The notes beneath the pieces were generated by a model. The model saw only the letters and a list, made by a program, of their open reading frames with translations. It did no database searches and was not told where the DNA came from. The position numbers and the translations under genes are program-made. A stretch of 64,000 bases of DNA from positions 22,165,300 through 22,229,299 of the forward strand of contig CM057231.1 in NCBI GenBank assembly GCA_029891385.1, written 5' to 3'. The first letter of the stretch is position 1. Each line of letters opens with the position of its first letter. The DNA is from Erythroxylum novogranatense. Lineage: Eukaryota > Streptophyta > Magnoliopsida > Malpighiales > Erythroxylaceae. Below are positions 10,928-23,533 of this stretch, in pieces.

Positions 10928-13900
10928 ATCCCCTTCCCCTTAACATCCCTGTCAACCAAGTTAATCTTCAGGAAGCGTTTCTGAAGATCGAAAACATATT
11001 CCCAAGTTGCATTCGTTTTCTCCCCATCCGACCACTGGATTAACCATTGAGTGATTGCCCGATTGTTCCTCCTGGTGATTCGTCGATCCAATATGGCCAC
11101 CGGAATCCTTTCAGCAGGGGTTAAGAACTCCGATAGTGTGGTCGTCGTACGAGGTTGGTCTTTGTAGGCCTTTTTAAGTTGCGACACGTGAAATACCGGA
11201 TGGATCGTCGCCTGGGTCTGAAGGTCCAACTTATAGGCCACCTTCCCGATCCTCTATATCACTCTATAAGGATCGTAATACAAAGGCGATAACTTCTGAT
11301 TACTCTGGCGTTGCAGAGAAAACTGCTTATAGGGTTGGAGTTTTAGCCAAACCGATTCCCCCACCTGAAATTCTCTATCGGACCGATTGGCATTGGCGTA
11401 TTGCTTCATTCGATTCTGCGCCCTCTGTAAGTGGAACCAAGTGAGATTGAGCATAGCTTCCCGATTCTGTAAAACCTTATCGACCTCCATGATTTTTGAA
11501 TCCCCTACAACATACGGAGTGTACACCGGAGGTGGGCATCCGCATAAAATTTCAAATGGAGTAGAATTGATGGCAGTCTTATGAGTGGTGTTATACCACC
11601 ATTTTGCAAGAGCTAGCCACTCCCCCCATTTCTGCGGTGTCTCACTGCAAAAACAACGTAGATATGTTTCCAAATTCTTGTTCATAGCCTCCGTCTACCC
11701 GTCTGTTTGGGGATGATACGCTGTCGAAAATTTCAGTTTAACTCCCTGTAATCTTAAGAGCTCCTGCCAAAATTTACTCAAGAACACTGGATCGCGATCA
11801 CTAATTATAGATTCGGGCATACCATGTGACTTAAAAACATGATTAAGGAATAATTCAACAACATCGTAAGCGGATTAAGGATGTTTAATGGAGATAAAAT
11901 GTTCATATTTTGTAAATCGATCAACAACTACCAATATCACCGACTTACCCCTCGAATGCGGCAACCCTTCCACAAAATCCATGCTTACCTTCCTCCAAAT
12001 GCCTTCAGGTATTCTAATAGGCTGAAGGAGTCCCAAATAGGTGGCGTTGTCAAACTTGTTCCTTTGACAAATGATACAATTCTGAACGTAATTGCGTACG
12101 TCCCTATCCATGCCCCTCCAAAAGAATAAGGTCTGTAATTTCTTTGTGGTAGCTACCGCCCCCGCATGGCCACCCATTGTGTCGTCATGACTGATGTTGA
12201 CAATTTGTTGACGGAGATGGGAATTTGCTCCGATCACTAATCTTCCCTTCCATCGCAGTAACCCTTCCTTCCAATCATATGCAGAGGTGGTACCTGTGCC
12301 ACCCTCGATTGTCATAATCAATGCTCGGATGGCTGCATCTTCTTACCAGCTTTTCTTGATCTCCTCCAATAGCTCACTGTGTACCTGGGATACAGAAATC
12401 AAAAACATCTCAACGCTTGTAATACGGGAGAGGGAGTCAGCTGCAGCATTCTCCTTGCCACTTTTGTATTGAACTTCGAAGTCATATCCCATTTTGGCAG
12501 CCAAGATTGCCGGAATGGTGTGGAAAGTCACTGTTCCAACAAATACTTAAAGATGTGACGATCAGTCCGGACAATGAACCAGCAAGGGGTTAAATAATGA
12601 TGCCATTGTTTAATGGCCTTAATCACGGCTAGAAACTCCTTTTCGTACGTTGATCGTCTTAGGTGCCTCTGCGCCAATGCCTTGCTCAAATAGGCGATGG
12701 GGTGCCCTTATTGCTTTAATACGACCCCTATCCCCTGGCCGCATGCGTCAGCTTCAATGACAAAGGGTTTGGAAAATTTTGGCAGAGCTAGCACCGGAGC
12801 TGCCGTGATGGCCTTCTTCAAGGATTCGAATGCACTCTGTTCCTCCCTGTTCCAGCTCCAATTCACGGCATTCTCCTTCATTAACAACTCCGTCAATGGT
12901 TTGGCCATTACCTCATAGTTCTGGATAAATCTCCTAAAGTAACCCGTGATGCCCAAGAATTCACGTAAAACCTTAGTGCACTGTGGTACCGGTCATTTTT
13001 CAATCATTCGGACCTTCCAAAGATCAATCGTCACCCCTGCTTTCGAGATGGTATATCCCAAGTAATCCACCCGACGAGCCCCGAAAACACACTTATTTCC
13101 TTTTAAAAATAGCTGATTATCCAACAAAGTTTGAAGCGCCACCAATAAATGTTTTACATGGGATGCCAGCGATGGACTATAAATCAAGATGTCGTTAAAG
13201 AAGACTAGGATGAAGCGTCGAAGGTGAGGCCGGAACAATTCATTCATCAATCATTGAAACGTCGATGGGGCATTCGTCAGACTGAAGGGCATCACCAGAA
13301 ATTTGTAATGCCCTTCGTGCATCTTGAACGTTGTCTTGGGGATGTCTTCGGGTTGCATTCGGATCTGGTGATAACCTGAACACAAATCCTATTTCGAAAA
13401 CTAACTTGCTCCGTTTAATTCATCCAACAATTCCTCAATTAAAGGAATCGAAAACTTGTCCTTAATTGTGAATCTATTCAACTCCCGGTAATCGACGCAC
13501 ATCCTCCACGAATTATCTTTCTTCTTCATCAAGACCACCGGCAAGGCGTATGACCCATAACTATGGTGGATAAACCCCTGTTGCATTAGCTGTTTCACCT
13601 CCTGTTCAATAATGTCCTTCTGCGCCCCTGAATAGTGATATGGTTGAACATTAATCATGTCGACACCCTCCCTTAACACGATTTTGTGATTGTATTAACG
13701 ATTCGACAGTAATTTCGTGGGCTCTTGAAACACCTCTACAAAACTAGCCAATATTACGTTAACTTCATCAATTGCGCTACCTTGCTCCTCCATCAACCTC
13801 ATCTGCTGAAATTGATATTCAAGCGGTGTGGATAATTGGATTATTAATAGCTGGCCACTTACTGACCCTTGCAATGTTTTCTGGAGCCCTTTTCCCGAAA

Positions 13901-14260
13901 TTACACTAGATCTGCTCTCAGGATCGCCTTGGAGCGTTATCATCCTTCCTTCCCACGTAAATTTAATTGTTATGGTGCGGAAATTACACAGGACATCTTC
14001 CAACCCCACCAGCCATTGGACGTCGAGAACTACATCACAACCACCCAACGATATCACCAGCGCCTCCATACTGAATTGCACCCCTTGCATGGTCCATACA
14101 AAATTGTTGCAATGTTGCTTACATTGTAATTGTAAGCCTCCTCCTACAGTGATGGTTATAGGCGCTATGTCTTGAAGCTCACACATCCCCTTTTTTATCA
14201 CCGCAACATCCACAAAATTGTGGGTGCTACCATTTTCGATTAATATATGAATTTGCCTAC
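10897..14260 (-). pseudogene. Reina-type pol: protease, RT, RNase H, integrase, chromodomain (decayed)
   Basis: Minus-strand order: aspartic protease near 14250-13695, with IENGSTHNF where the family has the D(S/T)G active site (Asp replaced by Asn); reverse transcriptase 13679-12990; RNase H 12956-12343; integrase zinc-binding and core regions 12321-11875 (HAGAVATTKKL, MDFVEGLP and VVVDRFTKY blocks) and 11685-11254; chromodomain 11241-10897 (ILDRRITRRNNRA, then WSDGEKTNATWE). The RT active site at 13202-13191 reads FFND instead of FFDD. Several stops and frame changes separate these blocks, so no polyprotein can be made. In living chromoviruses the chromodomain directs insertion into heterochromatin. 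Confidence 0.9.
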
Positions 14261-15489
14261 GTTGATGGACTCTGATTCAATGTCCTGAGTTTCGTACCGT
14301 ACCGGTCGGTACCGGCTGAAAATCGGTACCGATACTGGTACAAAGTTACCGAGTTTAAATTTCGACCGGTACCGATGATTTCGAGAAAATACCAGTGATT
14401 CCGGTAATTTCCGATTTTCCTAGGGACCTATTTGCAAAAACAAAAACTTTTAACCTAAAAATCTACCCAACCCCCCCCCCCCGGACGGCCCGACCTACTC
14501 CTCTCTTCTTCTCTCTTCTCGCCTACGCTCCATCCGTCTTCGCCGCCCTCGTCCGCCGGATCCGTGCCGTTCGTCGCTCTCCCGCCACGTTGCTGCCCTC
14601 CTTGGTATGGATTTGGACTCCGGTGGTCTTCTCGTCCATCTGTCGAGTCTTCGGCTCTTCGTTCTTCTCCCTCGCGTCGTCGCCTCGTCGGTCCTCCACG
14701 CCAGCTTCAGTCGGTTCTCCCTCGCGTCGTCGGTCCTCCACCGTGAGCATCAGCCTTCGTGGCCTTGTTCATCATCCTCCGACGTCAACCCAAGCCAACC
14801 CGACATCAACCCAGATCGGTGAAGACCAAATGTATTGTTTTATTTTTCATGGATTTTTGACATTAATTGCTTCTGTCATTGTGTTGGTTGTTGGATGATG
14901 GTAGATTTGTGATTAAAAATTGGATGACGATGGATTTGTGGTGGAAATTGCTTCTGTTTTTGCGTTGGATACCGATGATGAATTGATGATGGATTTGGGT
15001 TGAAGTGTTGAATCGTTGAATTGAAGTTGTGTAAAATGTAAATGGTGAAGGTGATTTCGGTTGAAATGTTGAATGGCATTCTTGAAGTGAACTTGGCATT
15101 TTGCATTTTGGTTTTTGGCATTTTGGATTATGGAAGTTGATTTTTTATTTTGGCATTGAATTGATCCGAATGTCCCATTGGAAAATAAATTTAGAATGGT
15201 AATTGTGATTGAATTGTTGAATTGTGGATGAATGAGATTTAATTTTAATTTGTTCAATTGAATTTGAGATTGAGTTTGATACTTTGATAATCAAAATTAA
15301 ATTAATTGTAAAATTGATAATCAAATGTGAAATAAATAATTAAATGTAAGTTTGTACAATTAATAATCAAAATCAGTAAAATTGAAAAAATTTAAATCAT
15401 TAATTGACATATTGTTAATATTTGTTAAATGGTAATTCATTTTTTATATTTGGGTATTGAAGTTTGATAAATAATTAGTTAAGTATAAA

Positions 15490-15690
15490 TTTGGGTATTT
15501 GGGAATTGGAATTGAATTGAATTAGAATGGATTTGAATTGAATTGGAATGAAATGGAATTGAATTGGAATGTAAATTAAATTGGAATTGAATTGAATTGG
15601 AATGAAATTAAATGGAATTGGAATTGAAATTTGGATTGAAAATTGATTGAATGGAATTGGAATTTGGATTGAAAATTGAGGAGACCATGC
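15490..15690 (+). repeat. GAATTG-rich simple repeat inside the hAT element
   Basis: Irregular tandem repetition of GAATTGGAAT-like motifs directly upstream of the transposase remnant. It also creates spurious ORFs on the opposite strand. Confidence 0.8.
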
Positions 15691-17038
15691 AGAAGGCAAA
15701 GATGGTGATAAAATTTATTTATAATCGTGCATGGGTTTTAAATTTGATGAGAAGGGAATTTACCAATGGTAGGAATTTGTGTCGCCCTACTGTGACAAGA
15801 TTTGCAACAAATTTCTTATCACTTCAGTCTTTTCTTTTGTTGAGGAAGGAGTTAAGGCAAATGTTTACAAGTGATAAGTGCGTTACATCTCAGCATGCTA
15901 GGTCTAAAGCTGGAATGAAGGTTTGTAGTATCATACTGGAAGATAGGAAATTTTGCTCGGCATGTCAATTCGTTATCTGGGTTTGTGAGCCTTTAGTGAG
16001 GGTGCGTCGATTGACTGATAGTGAAGAAAAGCCAACAATTGGTTATATTTTTTATGCCATGGAGAGAGCAACAGAAGCAATCAAGGGCAATCTGAAACAT
16101 AAGTCTTCTTTATACCAACCATATATCTCAATCATTAATGAGAGAAAGAAAAAACAACTTTCTTCTCCATTGTTTGTAGCTGGGGCATTTTTTAATCCTA
16201 ATGTGTATTTTAGACTGGATGTTGAAAAGCAAGCTGAAGTTAGTAGAGGAATGCTTATGACAATTACAACAATTGTTCCTCATGACTCAATACAAATTGC
16301 TTTAACCACACAAATGGAGGCTTATAAGTACTCTTATGGAGATTTTGGAATGTCGGTCGCTATTCAACAAAGAGGACTTCTTTCTCCAAGTATTACTTAT
16401 TTCCTATTTCTTATTTGTTGAAATTTATTTATCACTTTATTTTGTTTATAACACTACTTTTGTTTTCTTATAACTTGCAGTTGCTTGGTGGGATCTTTTC
16501 GGATGTAGTGTTCCAGATTTGAGAAAGTTTGCGATTCTAATTTTAAGTCAATGTGTGAGTGTCTGCTGGGTGTGAATGGCTGGAGCACATTTGAATTTAT
16601 CCATTCCAAGAAAAGGAATAGATTGGAGCATAAGAGGTTGAATGACTTGGTTTTTGTTCGTTACAATTTAAAGCTTCAAGAAAGGTATGTTATTTTCATT
16701 ATTTTCATTATTAATTTTTATATAATTTCTTATAATTTTCTAATAATTAAATGTAATGTTTACTAAGACTCTTAGTAGCACAAGTTGTTCAAATGATCCA
16801 ATTGCGATTGATAATATTGATATTTTGGCGGATTGGGTTTCTGAAGAACCCAATTTGGTTGATGTGAGTGATTTGAATGTGGAAGATGATCTTGGATGAG
16901 AAAGCATTGACATGTCATTTGGTGCATTAAATTTGAATGATGATGATGATGAAGCTCCTCTCAATGATGAGGATTTTGTATCAAATGATCAGTGGGGTCA
17001 GTGCAGTTCAAGCAGGTATCCGCCCATTAACGATTGAA
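15651..17038 (+). pseudogene. hAT transposase, N-terminally truncated and frameshifted
   Basis: The frame from about 15685 to 16389 matches the middle of plant hAT transposases of the DUF659 group: FIYNRAWVLNLMRR, RPTVTRFATNFLSLQS, GPLVRV-like and GYIFYAMERATEAIK blocks. An intron (16390-16480, GT/AG) leads to WWDLFGCSVPDLRKFAILIL. A deletion around 16550 then changes frame. The C-terminal dimerisation block resumes as WSTFEFIHSKKRNRLEHKRL near 16580-16650, and a last exon gives an acidic tail ending near 17038. The BED zinc finger and catalytic N-terminal part are missing, so it cannot act alone. Confidence 0.85.
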
Positions 17039-17610
17039 CTTCAAGTTTTTATTTTTCCTCTTCTTTTAATTTTACTTGTATTTAATCATTGATGTTTATG
17101 TTAAATTATATGTATGTAATATAAATGTAATATTTTTGTTTCAGGTTCAACTTCTACTTGATTGCTTATTCGTCATCAACTCTTTTTGTAATATTTATTG
17201 TTCTTTTTATCGGATGTTTTGAATCTTTTGATGTAAATATGTAATATTATTTATTATAATGATGAAATTATATGATTGTAATATTTTAAATGCTTTGTAT
17301 TATTCTTAGTTTTATAATTGTATGATGATGATTGTCTTTATTTATATTAATTGTGGTTATTATTTATATGTAAAATATTTAAAATTATTGCTATTTCAAA
17401 TTAATTGTCATTATTATTTATTATTAAGATTTTTTAAAGTATGGTTGATGTAAACAGTAAACTAGTAAAGTATACAGTACAGTTGTATAATATGGACTAT
17501 TTTGCAATTTTTGAAAAATTTAGGGACTATTTTATAAATTTAAAATATATCCCAAAGCATTTGCGATCTAAGTCTGATTCATTCTAGAGCTCAATTGATG
17601 CATCGAGTCC

Positions 17611-18835
17611 GGTACGGTATTCATAACATTGCTCCGATTAGTCGCATTTGTTTGAACTCTGACTCCCACAAAAATCCAGTCATAGCTTGTATAGAAATCA
17701 TAGGGCCTTCTTCGTTTATTTCACCATCCTCCGGACTCCCCTCCTCCATAACCTCGGATTCTTGGTCTTTACTCGTCTCCTCCGATACCGAAAAATTGTA
17801 GTTGACATTTCCTACATTTGTGCCCAATGGTATACTTCTTATCACACTAAAAACATAATCCTTCTACCCTCTTTTCATCGAAATCCTTGCTACTAATCGC
17901 CTTCGAGGCTTGCTGCGACCGCCCAGGTGGCGAACGGAAGGTGGGAGGTGGTGTTGGTAAAATACCTTCGATACTGGAAGTACCACGCGAGGGTGAAGAG
18001 AGTAAAGTTCTGCCTCCCTGTAGAGTCCTAAGAGGTTGATTGCGATTCATCATTAAGTGACCTATCGCTGTGAGTATTGCCTCTTGTTTCCTTGCCAAGC
18101 TATAGGCCTGATGTAAGGATTGTGGCTTATGAAGCTTCACCGCTACCCCAATCTTCGACTTAAGACCCTTCACAAAAAACCCCACTAAGTAGTCCTTCGT
18201 CAAATCCAATCTGTTCGAACAATGGTCGAATTGCGCACAATACTTCAGAACTGTGCCCAGTTGCTTAAGCTCTTTAAAGTCCCCTATGGGGTCATCAAAC
18301 ATCTCAGCGTCGAACTGTTGCATAAGGGCTTTAGTAAACTCACCCCATTCCACCACCTCCGTTTTAAGTCTGTTCCGAGTAAATAAACGATACCATTCTT
18401 GCGCCCGTTCGTCCATGTGTAAAATAGCAACATTTACTTTCATGTTGTCCGGTGTTTGGTCGATGTGGAAGAACTGTTTGCAGCGATACACCCATGACTT
18501 GACGTTGTCACCATCAAACGCCAGAAACTCGAATCGTCCCAGTCTGGCGGACCCCCCATGTCCTCTTTATTCGGTTGTGCCTAAACCGCCTTCAATGTAT
18601 GACCTGAAACACTACTGCCCTCCCCTTGTTTCGACTCTTCCGGTGAGCTGGATGACCGTAGTTCCCCCATATCACGTTCCAGCTTCTTAATCCTGTTTTG
18701 CACTTCCAATAATACCTACTCACTTCGCTCCTGCAACTCCCGTAGCAATTTTTCCTACCGACCCTGAGCTTCCATGAGTCCCTTCAAGGTCTCCTCCAAC
18801 ATTCGAAACTCCGCACCTTTTGTTCCTTCAACCAT
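17611..18835 (-). pseudogene. Reina-type gag (decayed)
   Basis: Minus-strand start near 18835 (MVEGTKGAEFRMLEETLKG), then a capsid-type region from 18491 (YRCKQFFHIDQTP, MDERAQEWYRLF and VGFFVKGLKSKIG blocks typical of the retrotransposon gag family). A linker follows, ending ISIQAMTGF just before protease, where the hAT insertion interrupts it. Stops near 18750 and a frame change near 18500 and 17846 break it. No zinc knuckle is visible. Confidence 0.85.
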
Positions 18836-18856
18836 GAATGAGTCCCAGATTCGTAT

Positions 18857-18868
18857 GCTCAGATACCA
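18857..18868 (-). other. Primer binding site of the Reina element
   Basis: Directly inside the 5' LTR (minus strand) is TGGTATCTGAGC, one change from TGGTATCAGAGC, the usual plant PBS complementary to initiator tRNA-Met. Confidence 0.85.
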
Positions 18869-18870
18869 AT

Positions 18871-19209
18871 TGTTATGTTTAAAAATGCGTATAGTTGCCA
18901 GACAATGATTATGAATGTTCGGCATAGAATCAGAAGAGGATAGAAGAGAAGAAGAGGGAGAGGGTTACAGAGACAAGAATCAACAGAGAGAAGAGAATAA
19001 TTCCATTACATCCAACATGTCGTACAATGCTGAAAACGTACAAATATATTGTCTCTCTATTACAGAAAATTGAAAATGTTCTAATCTCCTATTCCAGCGT
19101 ACATCGTATTTCCCTACTTTTGTTGTAAAATATTGCGCAGCACCTCCCATGTCTCATGCTCTTCGTTCTTTCTCCGTCTTAGTTCTCGCCGTTTGAATTA
19201 ACTGTAACT
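18871..19209 (-). repeat. 5' LTR of the Reina element
   Basis: Matches the LTR at 10597-10927 along its length with scattered substitutions and small indels. The outer base is changed (ACT instead of ACA on the plus strand), so the TG end is no longer perfect. Confidence 0.9.
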
Positions 19210-19251
19210 GTCTCGGGTATACATTTTAACTTGGAAATTTACAGACGGGAA

Positions 19252-19360
19252 TTTTCCGTCGCGAAAGTAAAAAATTAATTATTCTTCTATCAATTCCCAC
19301 CTTATTTTCCGTCGCGAAAGTAAAAAATTAATTATTTCTCTATCAATTCCCACCTTATTT
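19252..19360 (+). repeat. 53-bp tandem repeat next to the Reina element
   Basis: Two units starting TTTTCCGTCGCGAAAGTAAA at 19252 and 19305. The surrounding 19215-19500 sequence repeats the theme of accgatggg/ccgtcg motifs, like subterminal regions of CACTA- or Mutator-type elements. No transposase or matching end is visible. Confidence 0.7.
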
Positions 19361-20606
19361 ACCGATGGGCATTTGATAAGTTCGCTTAATTCCTACGCAA
19401 ATTGGTATTTATCGATGAATATTATTACCGATATTAAACGAAAATTTTCTCAACAAAAATAGATAATTACCGATGGTTTCTTTTCTATTGGTAACTTTCT
19501 GTCACTAATTACTACTTTTTTTTGTTTGTAGTTTGTGACATTTAAACAAATAGGTGGCAGCGATGAGGACGTGACAGATAAGCACCACCAAGCTGTATCC
19601 AGTTTTTCTTTTGCGAGGGAGGGGAGCCTTTTGAAATAAACTATGGAGTTGGATAATCACGCATCTCAAGAGTCGTAAAGCACTTTCGGTTTGAAGGGTG
19701 AAGGCCACGCCCTTGCGTGATTCTGCTCCAAATCCAATATATGTTTGCTCACAAGTGGAATTTGAGGGCCATTACGTGTTGGATATGTTTATTCTTTTTA
19801 TAATATTATTAGAAATAAATTATATCATCCAATAAATATAAATTATCAAAATAAGTTCTCAATATCTTTATATTATGTTGTTGAAGTGCCACCGTAGAGT
19901 TTAGATTCTGTCGCAGACAGAGAGAGCGAGAGCAAAACGAAGCCGTCTTTGAGTTGAGCGATGCATGGAAGGTCTTCTCTTTTTAGTGCAATAGCGAGTT
20001 GAAAGAAAGAACATGAGACGAGTTGATAGAGAAGTGATTTTGGAAAAATTCAATAATTAAAAATTACAATCCTGGTGTCCGTTGACTTTGTTAGGTCACT
20101 GCATACATTAAGCGAAGCGTACCCTGGAATTATGTTATTAAGACAATTAATAGCAGAAAAGTCTCCATAAGAAGAACATGGTTTTTTTAACATGTCAATG
20201 GTTTCATCAGTTAAGTTAACTCCTATAGTTAAACATGACGTAATAAGAAATTTTCAATTGTTTTTAATAAATAAAATAAAGTGAAGAGTTACAGTTACTT
20301 AAAGGTGAAATTACCATTTTCTCTTGCCACCCTCATATTTGTCGATATTTATGTTTACAAGAGCACCAACTCCGGCTACCATCCAGAGACAGGTGAAATC
20401 GTAGCAGAGACGGAGAGGCTCGTCGTCTTGAATATCCCGTCGGAAATAAGCTAAACAAAAAAATTCATAAAATCCGACATCATTCGCAGGGTTCTCACTT
20501 CTTTACTAATCTGTGGTCGACAGGCTTAAGAATCGAGCGTCTATATTTATGAGGGTCTTTTACGGATTAAGAAAGGGTTTAGTGGTTTGTGGAAACGTGC
20601 GAGAAG

Positions 20607-23533
20607 ATGAAGTTTTGCAAGAAATATCAGGAGTACATGCAAGGCCAGCGAGAAGAACTACCTGGGCTTGGTTTCAAGAACCTTAAAAAGACTTTGAAGA
20701 AGTGTAGGAAAGACTTTGAATCTCATCAAGAGCTATCAGGGTCTGCGGATGCCAAGTCATGTCCCAACCAATGTCCAGGTACTATATTCTTCCATGGACT
20801 GTGCCCCATATCGTCTCAAATATTCGTTGCCTTGGGATTGAAATTGAATTGTCTCTTTCTATATCATAAACTCCAGAGTTTCTTAGCTTATTCTTCTGAC
20901 TTTCAGATGTAATCTGTGTTTTGTTTTCCCTTGCATGCTGTATAGTAAAATTCATCTAGACTAGAAAGTAAAATTATTCATCTCCTGTCTCCTGACTATA
21001 TGAGTCAAATCCCATCTAGTACATATTTCCCCGAGTTTGTTGGTTTATATAGATCGAATTCAAGGAGTCATGAAAGTCCCTAGTTATTGCAACCTTGCTT
21101 TGTCCAAGGGAGATACAGACATTCCAGTTTACGGTCTTGGGGGATTCGTAGTTCAATTGAACACTTTCTTTTGCTACTAGTACAGAGCTTTCTTAAAATG
21201 ATGAAGCAAATGTTACACGATGACAATGCTCGCGTATGGACACTTTTTTTGAATAATTGAATCAAGTCCTAAAACTCTTTTGTCTTAATTTCCTTTTTTA
21301 TTTTTATGATTATGTATGTATGAAGCGCTACTTTATGTTGACAAGCTTCATATTATTTCAACTGTTTACTAATCCTTGTTTCAATGGCAGTGTGTGATGG
21401 CACCTTTTTTCCTTCCCTTCTCAAGGAAATGTCAGCAGTGGTTGGTTGTTTTAATGAGCGTGCACAGAAATTGCTTGAGATGCATCTGGCTTCTGGATTT
21501 AAGAAATACTTTTTATGGTTTAAAGGCAAGTTCCAGGGCAACCATGTTGCCTTAATTCAATTAGAAGGAAAGGATTTGGTTACCTATGCACTGATTAACG
21601 CCATTGCAGTAAGGAAGATTCTAAAGAAGTACGATAAGGTATGCAGTCTCTATTGTACAATAACCATAGCAATTCTAAACTGTGATGCAGTATATTTTGA
21701 ATGCATTGAATGTCGCTTCTCTTTGGTTACAGATTCATTATTCAAAACAAGGACAGGCATTTAAGGCTGAGGCTCAGAGGATGCACATTGAGATCCTTCA
21801 GTCCCCATGGCTTTGTGAGCTTATGGCTTACCATATTAATTTAAGGGAAACCCAGGTCAAGTCAAGGAGGGCTCCTGCGCTGTTTGAGGGTTGCTCACTA
21901 ACAATTGATGATGGCAAGCCATCACTTTCTTGTGAGCTCTTTGATTCCATCAAGCTTGACATTGATTTAACTTGTTCTATATGCTTGGTAAGTTCAAATG
22001 TATCATTTTATCAAGAAAAACTTCTTTTTCCTATGCAATAATTTATTGTCTAATTCCCACCTTAATTCAATGAAGCACAAGAAGCAATTGAAGATTTTGG
22101 AAAGTTTAATCGGTCAAATCTAGAGCTGCTATGTATTATTGGTTTTTTGTTGCACTGTTCTTGTTCTAAATTGCAGTTGCTGAAGCCTATTTGACCTGTA
22201 CTTCAGATTCTGGTTTCAGCATCATATTTTCCCTATATGCTGATCTTTCAAATTCTTTTTTGTTACAGTAGATGGTCAGTCACTTCCCTGCAGATTAAAT
22301 TAAATTTCACTTTGAAACGATGTTTACATTTACTTGCTATTATGGTGGTTTAGCAAAAATTTTGATGGCTAATTTGGGCTTTCTCTATTTGATTTGGTGA
22401 CAGGATACTGTATTTGATCCAGTATCACTCACATGTGGCCATATATTTTGTTATTTCTGTGCTTGTTCTGCTGCTTCAGTGACCATTGTGGATGGGTTAA
22501 AGGCTGCAGAGCCTAAAGAGAAATGCCCTTTATGCCGGCAGGTCTGTTTATCATCTTCTTTGCTTGAGTTTAGTTCATAATTCATTTATTCCTTTCGCTT
22601 TCTCTCTTCATTATCTATTTGTGAAGAAGCACAAGCTGCACGGAAGGCTTGTGCAGTAATCGTTTAGATTGGATTAGCTCAGAAATCCTTATTTCAAATC
22701 ATATTTTTTGGTGGAAGGCTTGATTAAATTATGGACCTTAGATGAGCCACATCTCTTTCATAAATCCTACTGTTGATATGAAACTTTATTTCTTGCAGCG
22801 CTTGTCCTTTTTCCTTTTGTTTATATTTGGGCTTGAACCTGAACACTCTATGTCTGAGAGAAGGGGTTCATACTATATCCAAGCTAATTTCTGCTGGATT
22901 CAATTGTTTTTCTTGTTCTGAGAGAAGGGGTTCATACTATATCCAAGCTAATTTCTGCTGGATTCAATTGTTTTTCTTGTTCAAGTGACTAGTTTGGGAA
23001 TTATGTAGGCTACCTGCTGGTTGAACTGTCTCTTCCACATTGTTTTTTCAATTGAAATCATGAAGCACTCCAAAAATCAGAAATATAAATTACTACTTAC
23101 TTCTCTTGTTGGTGATATGGGAAGCCTTTGAATTGAATCTTTATGTATTGGTTTTCCAATTTTGAACCATGCCACTGTTTTGGTCTTTGACTTCCATCAC
23201 AGGCTAGAGTTTATGAAGGTGCAGTACACTTGGATGAGCTGAATCTTCTGTTAAGTCGAAGGTATACTCCTCCAAATGATGAACTAGTTTGATGTCTTCT
23301 TTAGCAGAATTCCTTATCTTCTCATGCAAATTATTACACTGAAAATTGCATAGGATGGTGATTCATTCTGAGTTTATGCATAGTTTACAAGCTTCTTGAT
23401 GATGATGATGCCTGTCTGTCTGAACAGGTGCCATGAATATTGGGAGGAACGACTTAAATCTGAAAGGATAGATAGGCTACGGCAGGCAAAGGAGCACTGG
23501 GAAAATCAATGTCGGGCACTCATGGGTGTTTAG
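20607..23533 (+). CDS. NLA/BAH1-like: SPX-RING E3 ubiquitin ligase, NLA/BAH1 orthologue, 6 exons, intact
   Basis: Exons 20607-20778, 21391-21638, 21733-21987, 22404-22541, 23203-23261 and 23428-23533 splice with GT/AG to 978 nt, 325 aa (Arabidopsis NLA has a similar length). The start [14 protein letters not shown] and the lysine-rich [16 protein letters not shown] are SPX features that in the family bind inositol polyphosphates. The RING is C3HC4: Cys221, Cys224, Cys236, His238, Cys241, Cys244, Cys266, Cys269. The C-terminus ends in a coiled basic/acidic stretch. Known family role: ubiquitination of PHT1 phosphate and NRT1.7 nitrate transporters at the plasma membrane, limiting uptake when nutrients suffice. 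The Brassicaceae miR827 target site was not recognised upstream of the ATG here, which agrees with that control being lineage-specific. The 5' exon border upstream of the ATG is not resolved. Confidence 0.95.
22854..22982 (+). repeat. 64-bp tandem duplication in NLA intron 4 (copy B)
   Basis: Same doublet as at 8787-8915; units begin at 22854 and 22918. Confidence 0.9.

Larger units (their letters stand above)
14295..17619 (+). mobile_element. hAT-family DNA transposon nested in the Reina element
   Basis: Ends show an 11-bp terminal inverted repeat, TACCGTACCGG at 14295-14305 and its complement at 17609-17619, followed by more GGTACCG-rich subterminal sequence on the left. It lies between gag and protease of the Reina element, whose frames resume on each side. 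It encodes a hAT transposase remnant (15651-17038). The first 1.3 kb is GC-rich then AT-rich non-coding. No convincing 8-bp target duplication was seen at either edge, so the borders may be off by a few bases. Confidence 0.8.
10592..19214 (-). mobile_element. Reina-type Ty3/gypsy chromovirus, minus orientation, interrupted by a hAT element
   Basis: The two LTRs (10597-10927 and 18871-19209) are flanked by GTCTT on the left and GTCTC on the right, a 5-bp target duplication with one change. Without the nested 3.3-kb hAT, the element is about 5.29 kb, the usual size for short-LTR Reina chromoviruses. Gag, protease, reverse transcriptase, RNase H, integrase and a C-terminal chromodomain follow in order on the minus strand. 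All are broken by stops and frameshifts. It sits exactly between the two NLA segments. Confidence 0.92.

Noticed and set aside
14395..14898. 167-aa ORF at the start of the hAT element
   Set aside because: Low-complexity, composition-driven reading through a CTC/TCG-rich stretch; no domain, and overlapping ORFs in other frames are equally open.
20340..20606. miR827 target site or P1BS motif upstream of NLA
   Set aside because: Looked for by eye in both copies; no convincing match found.
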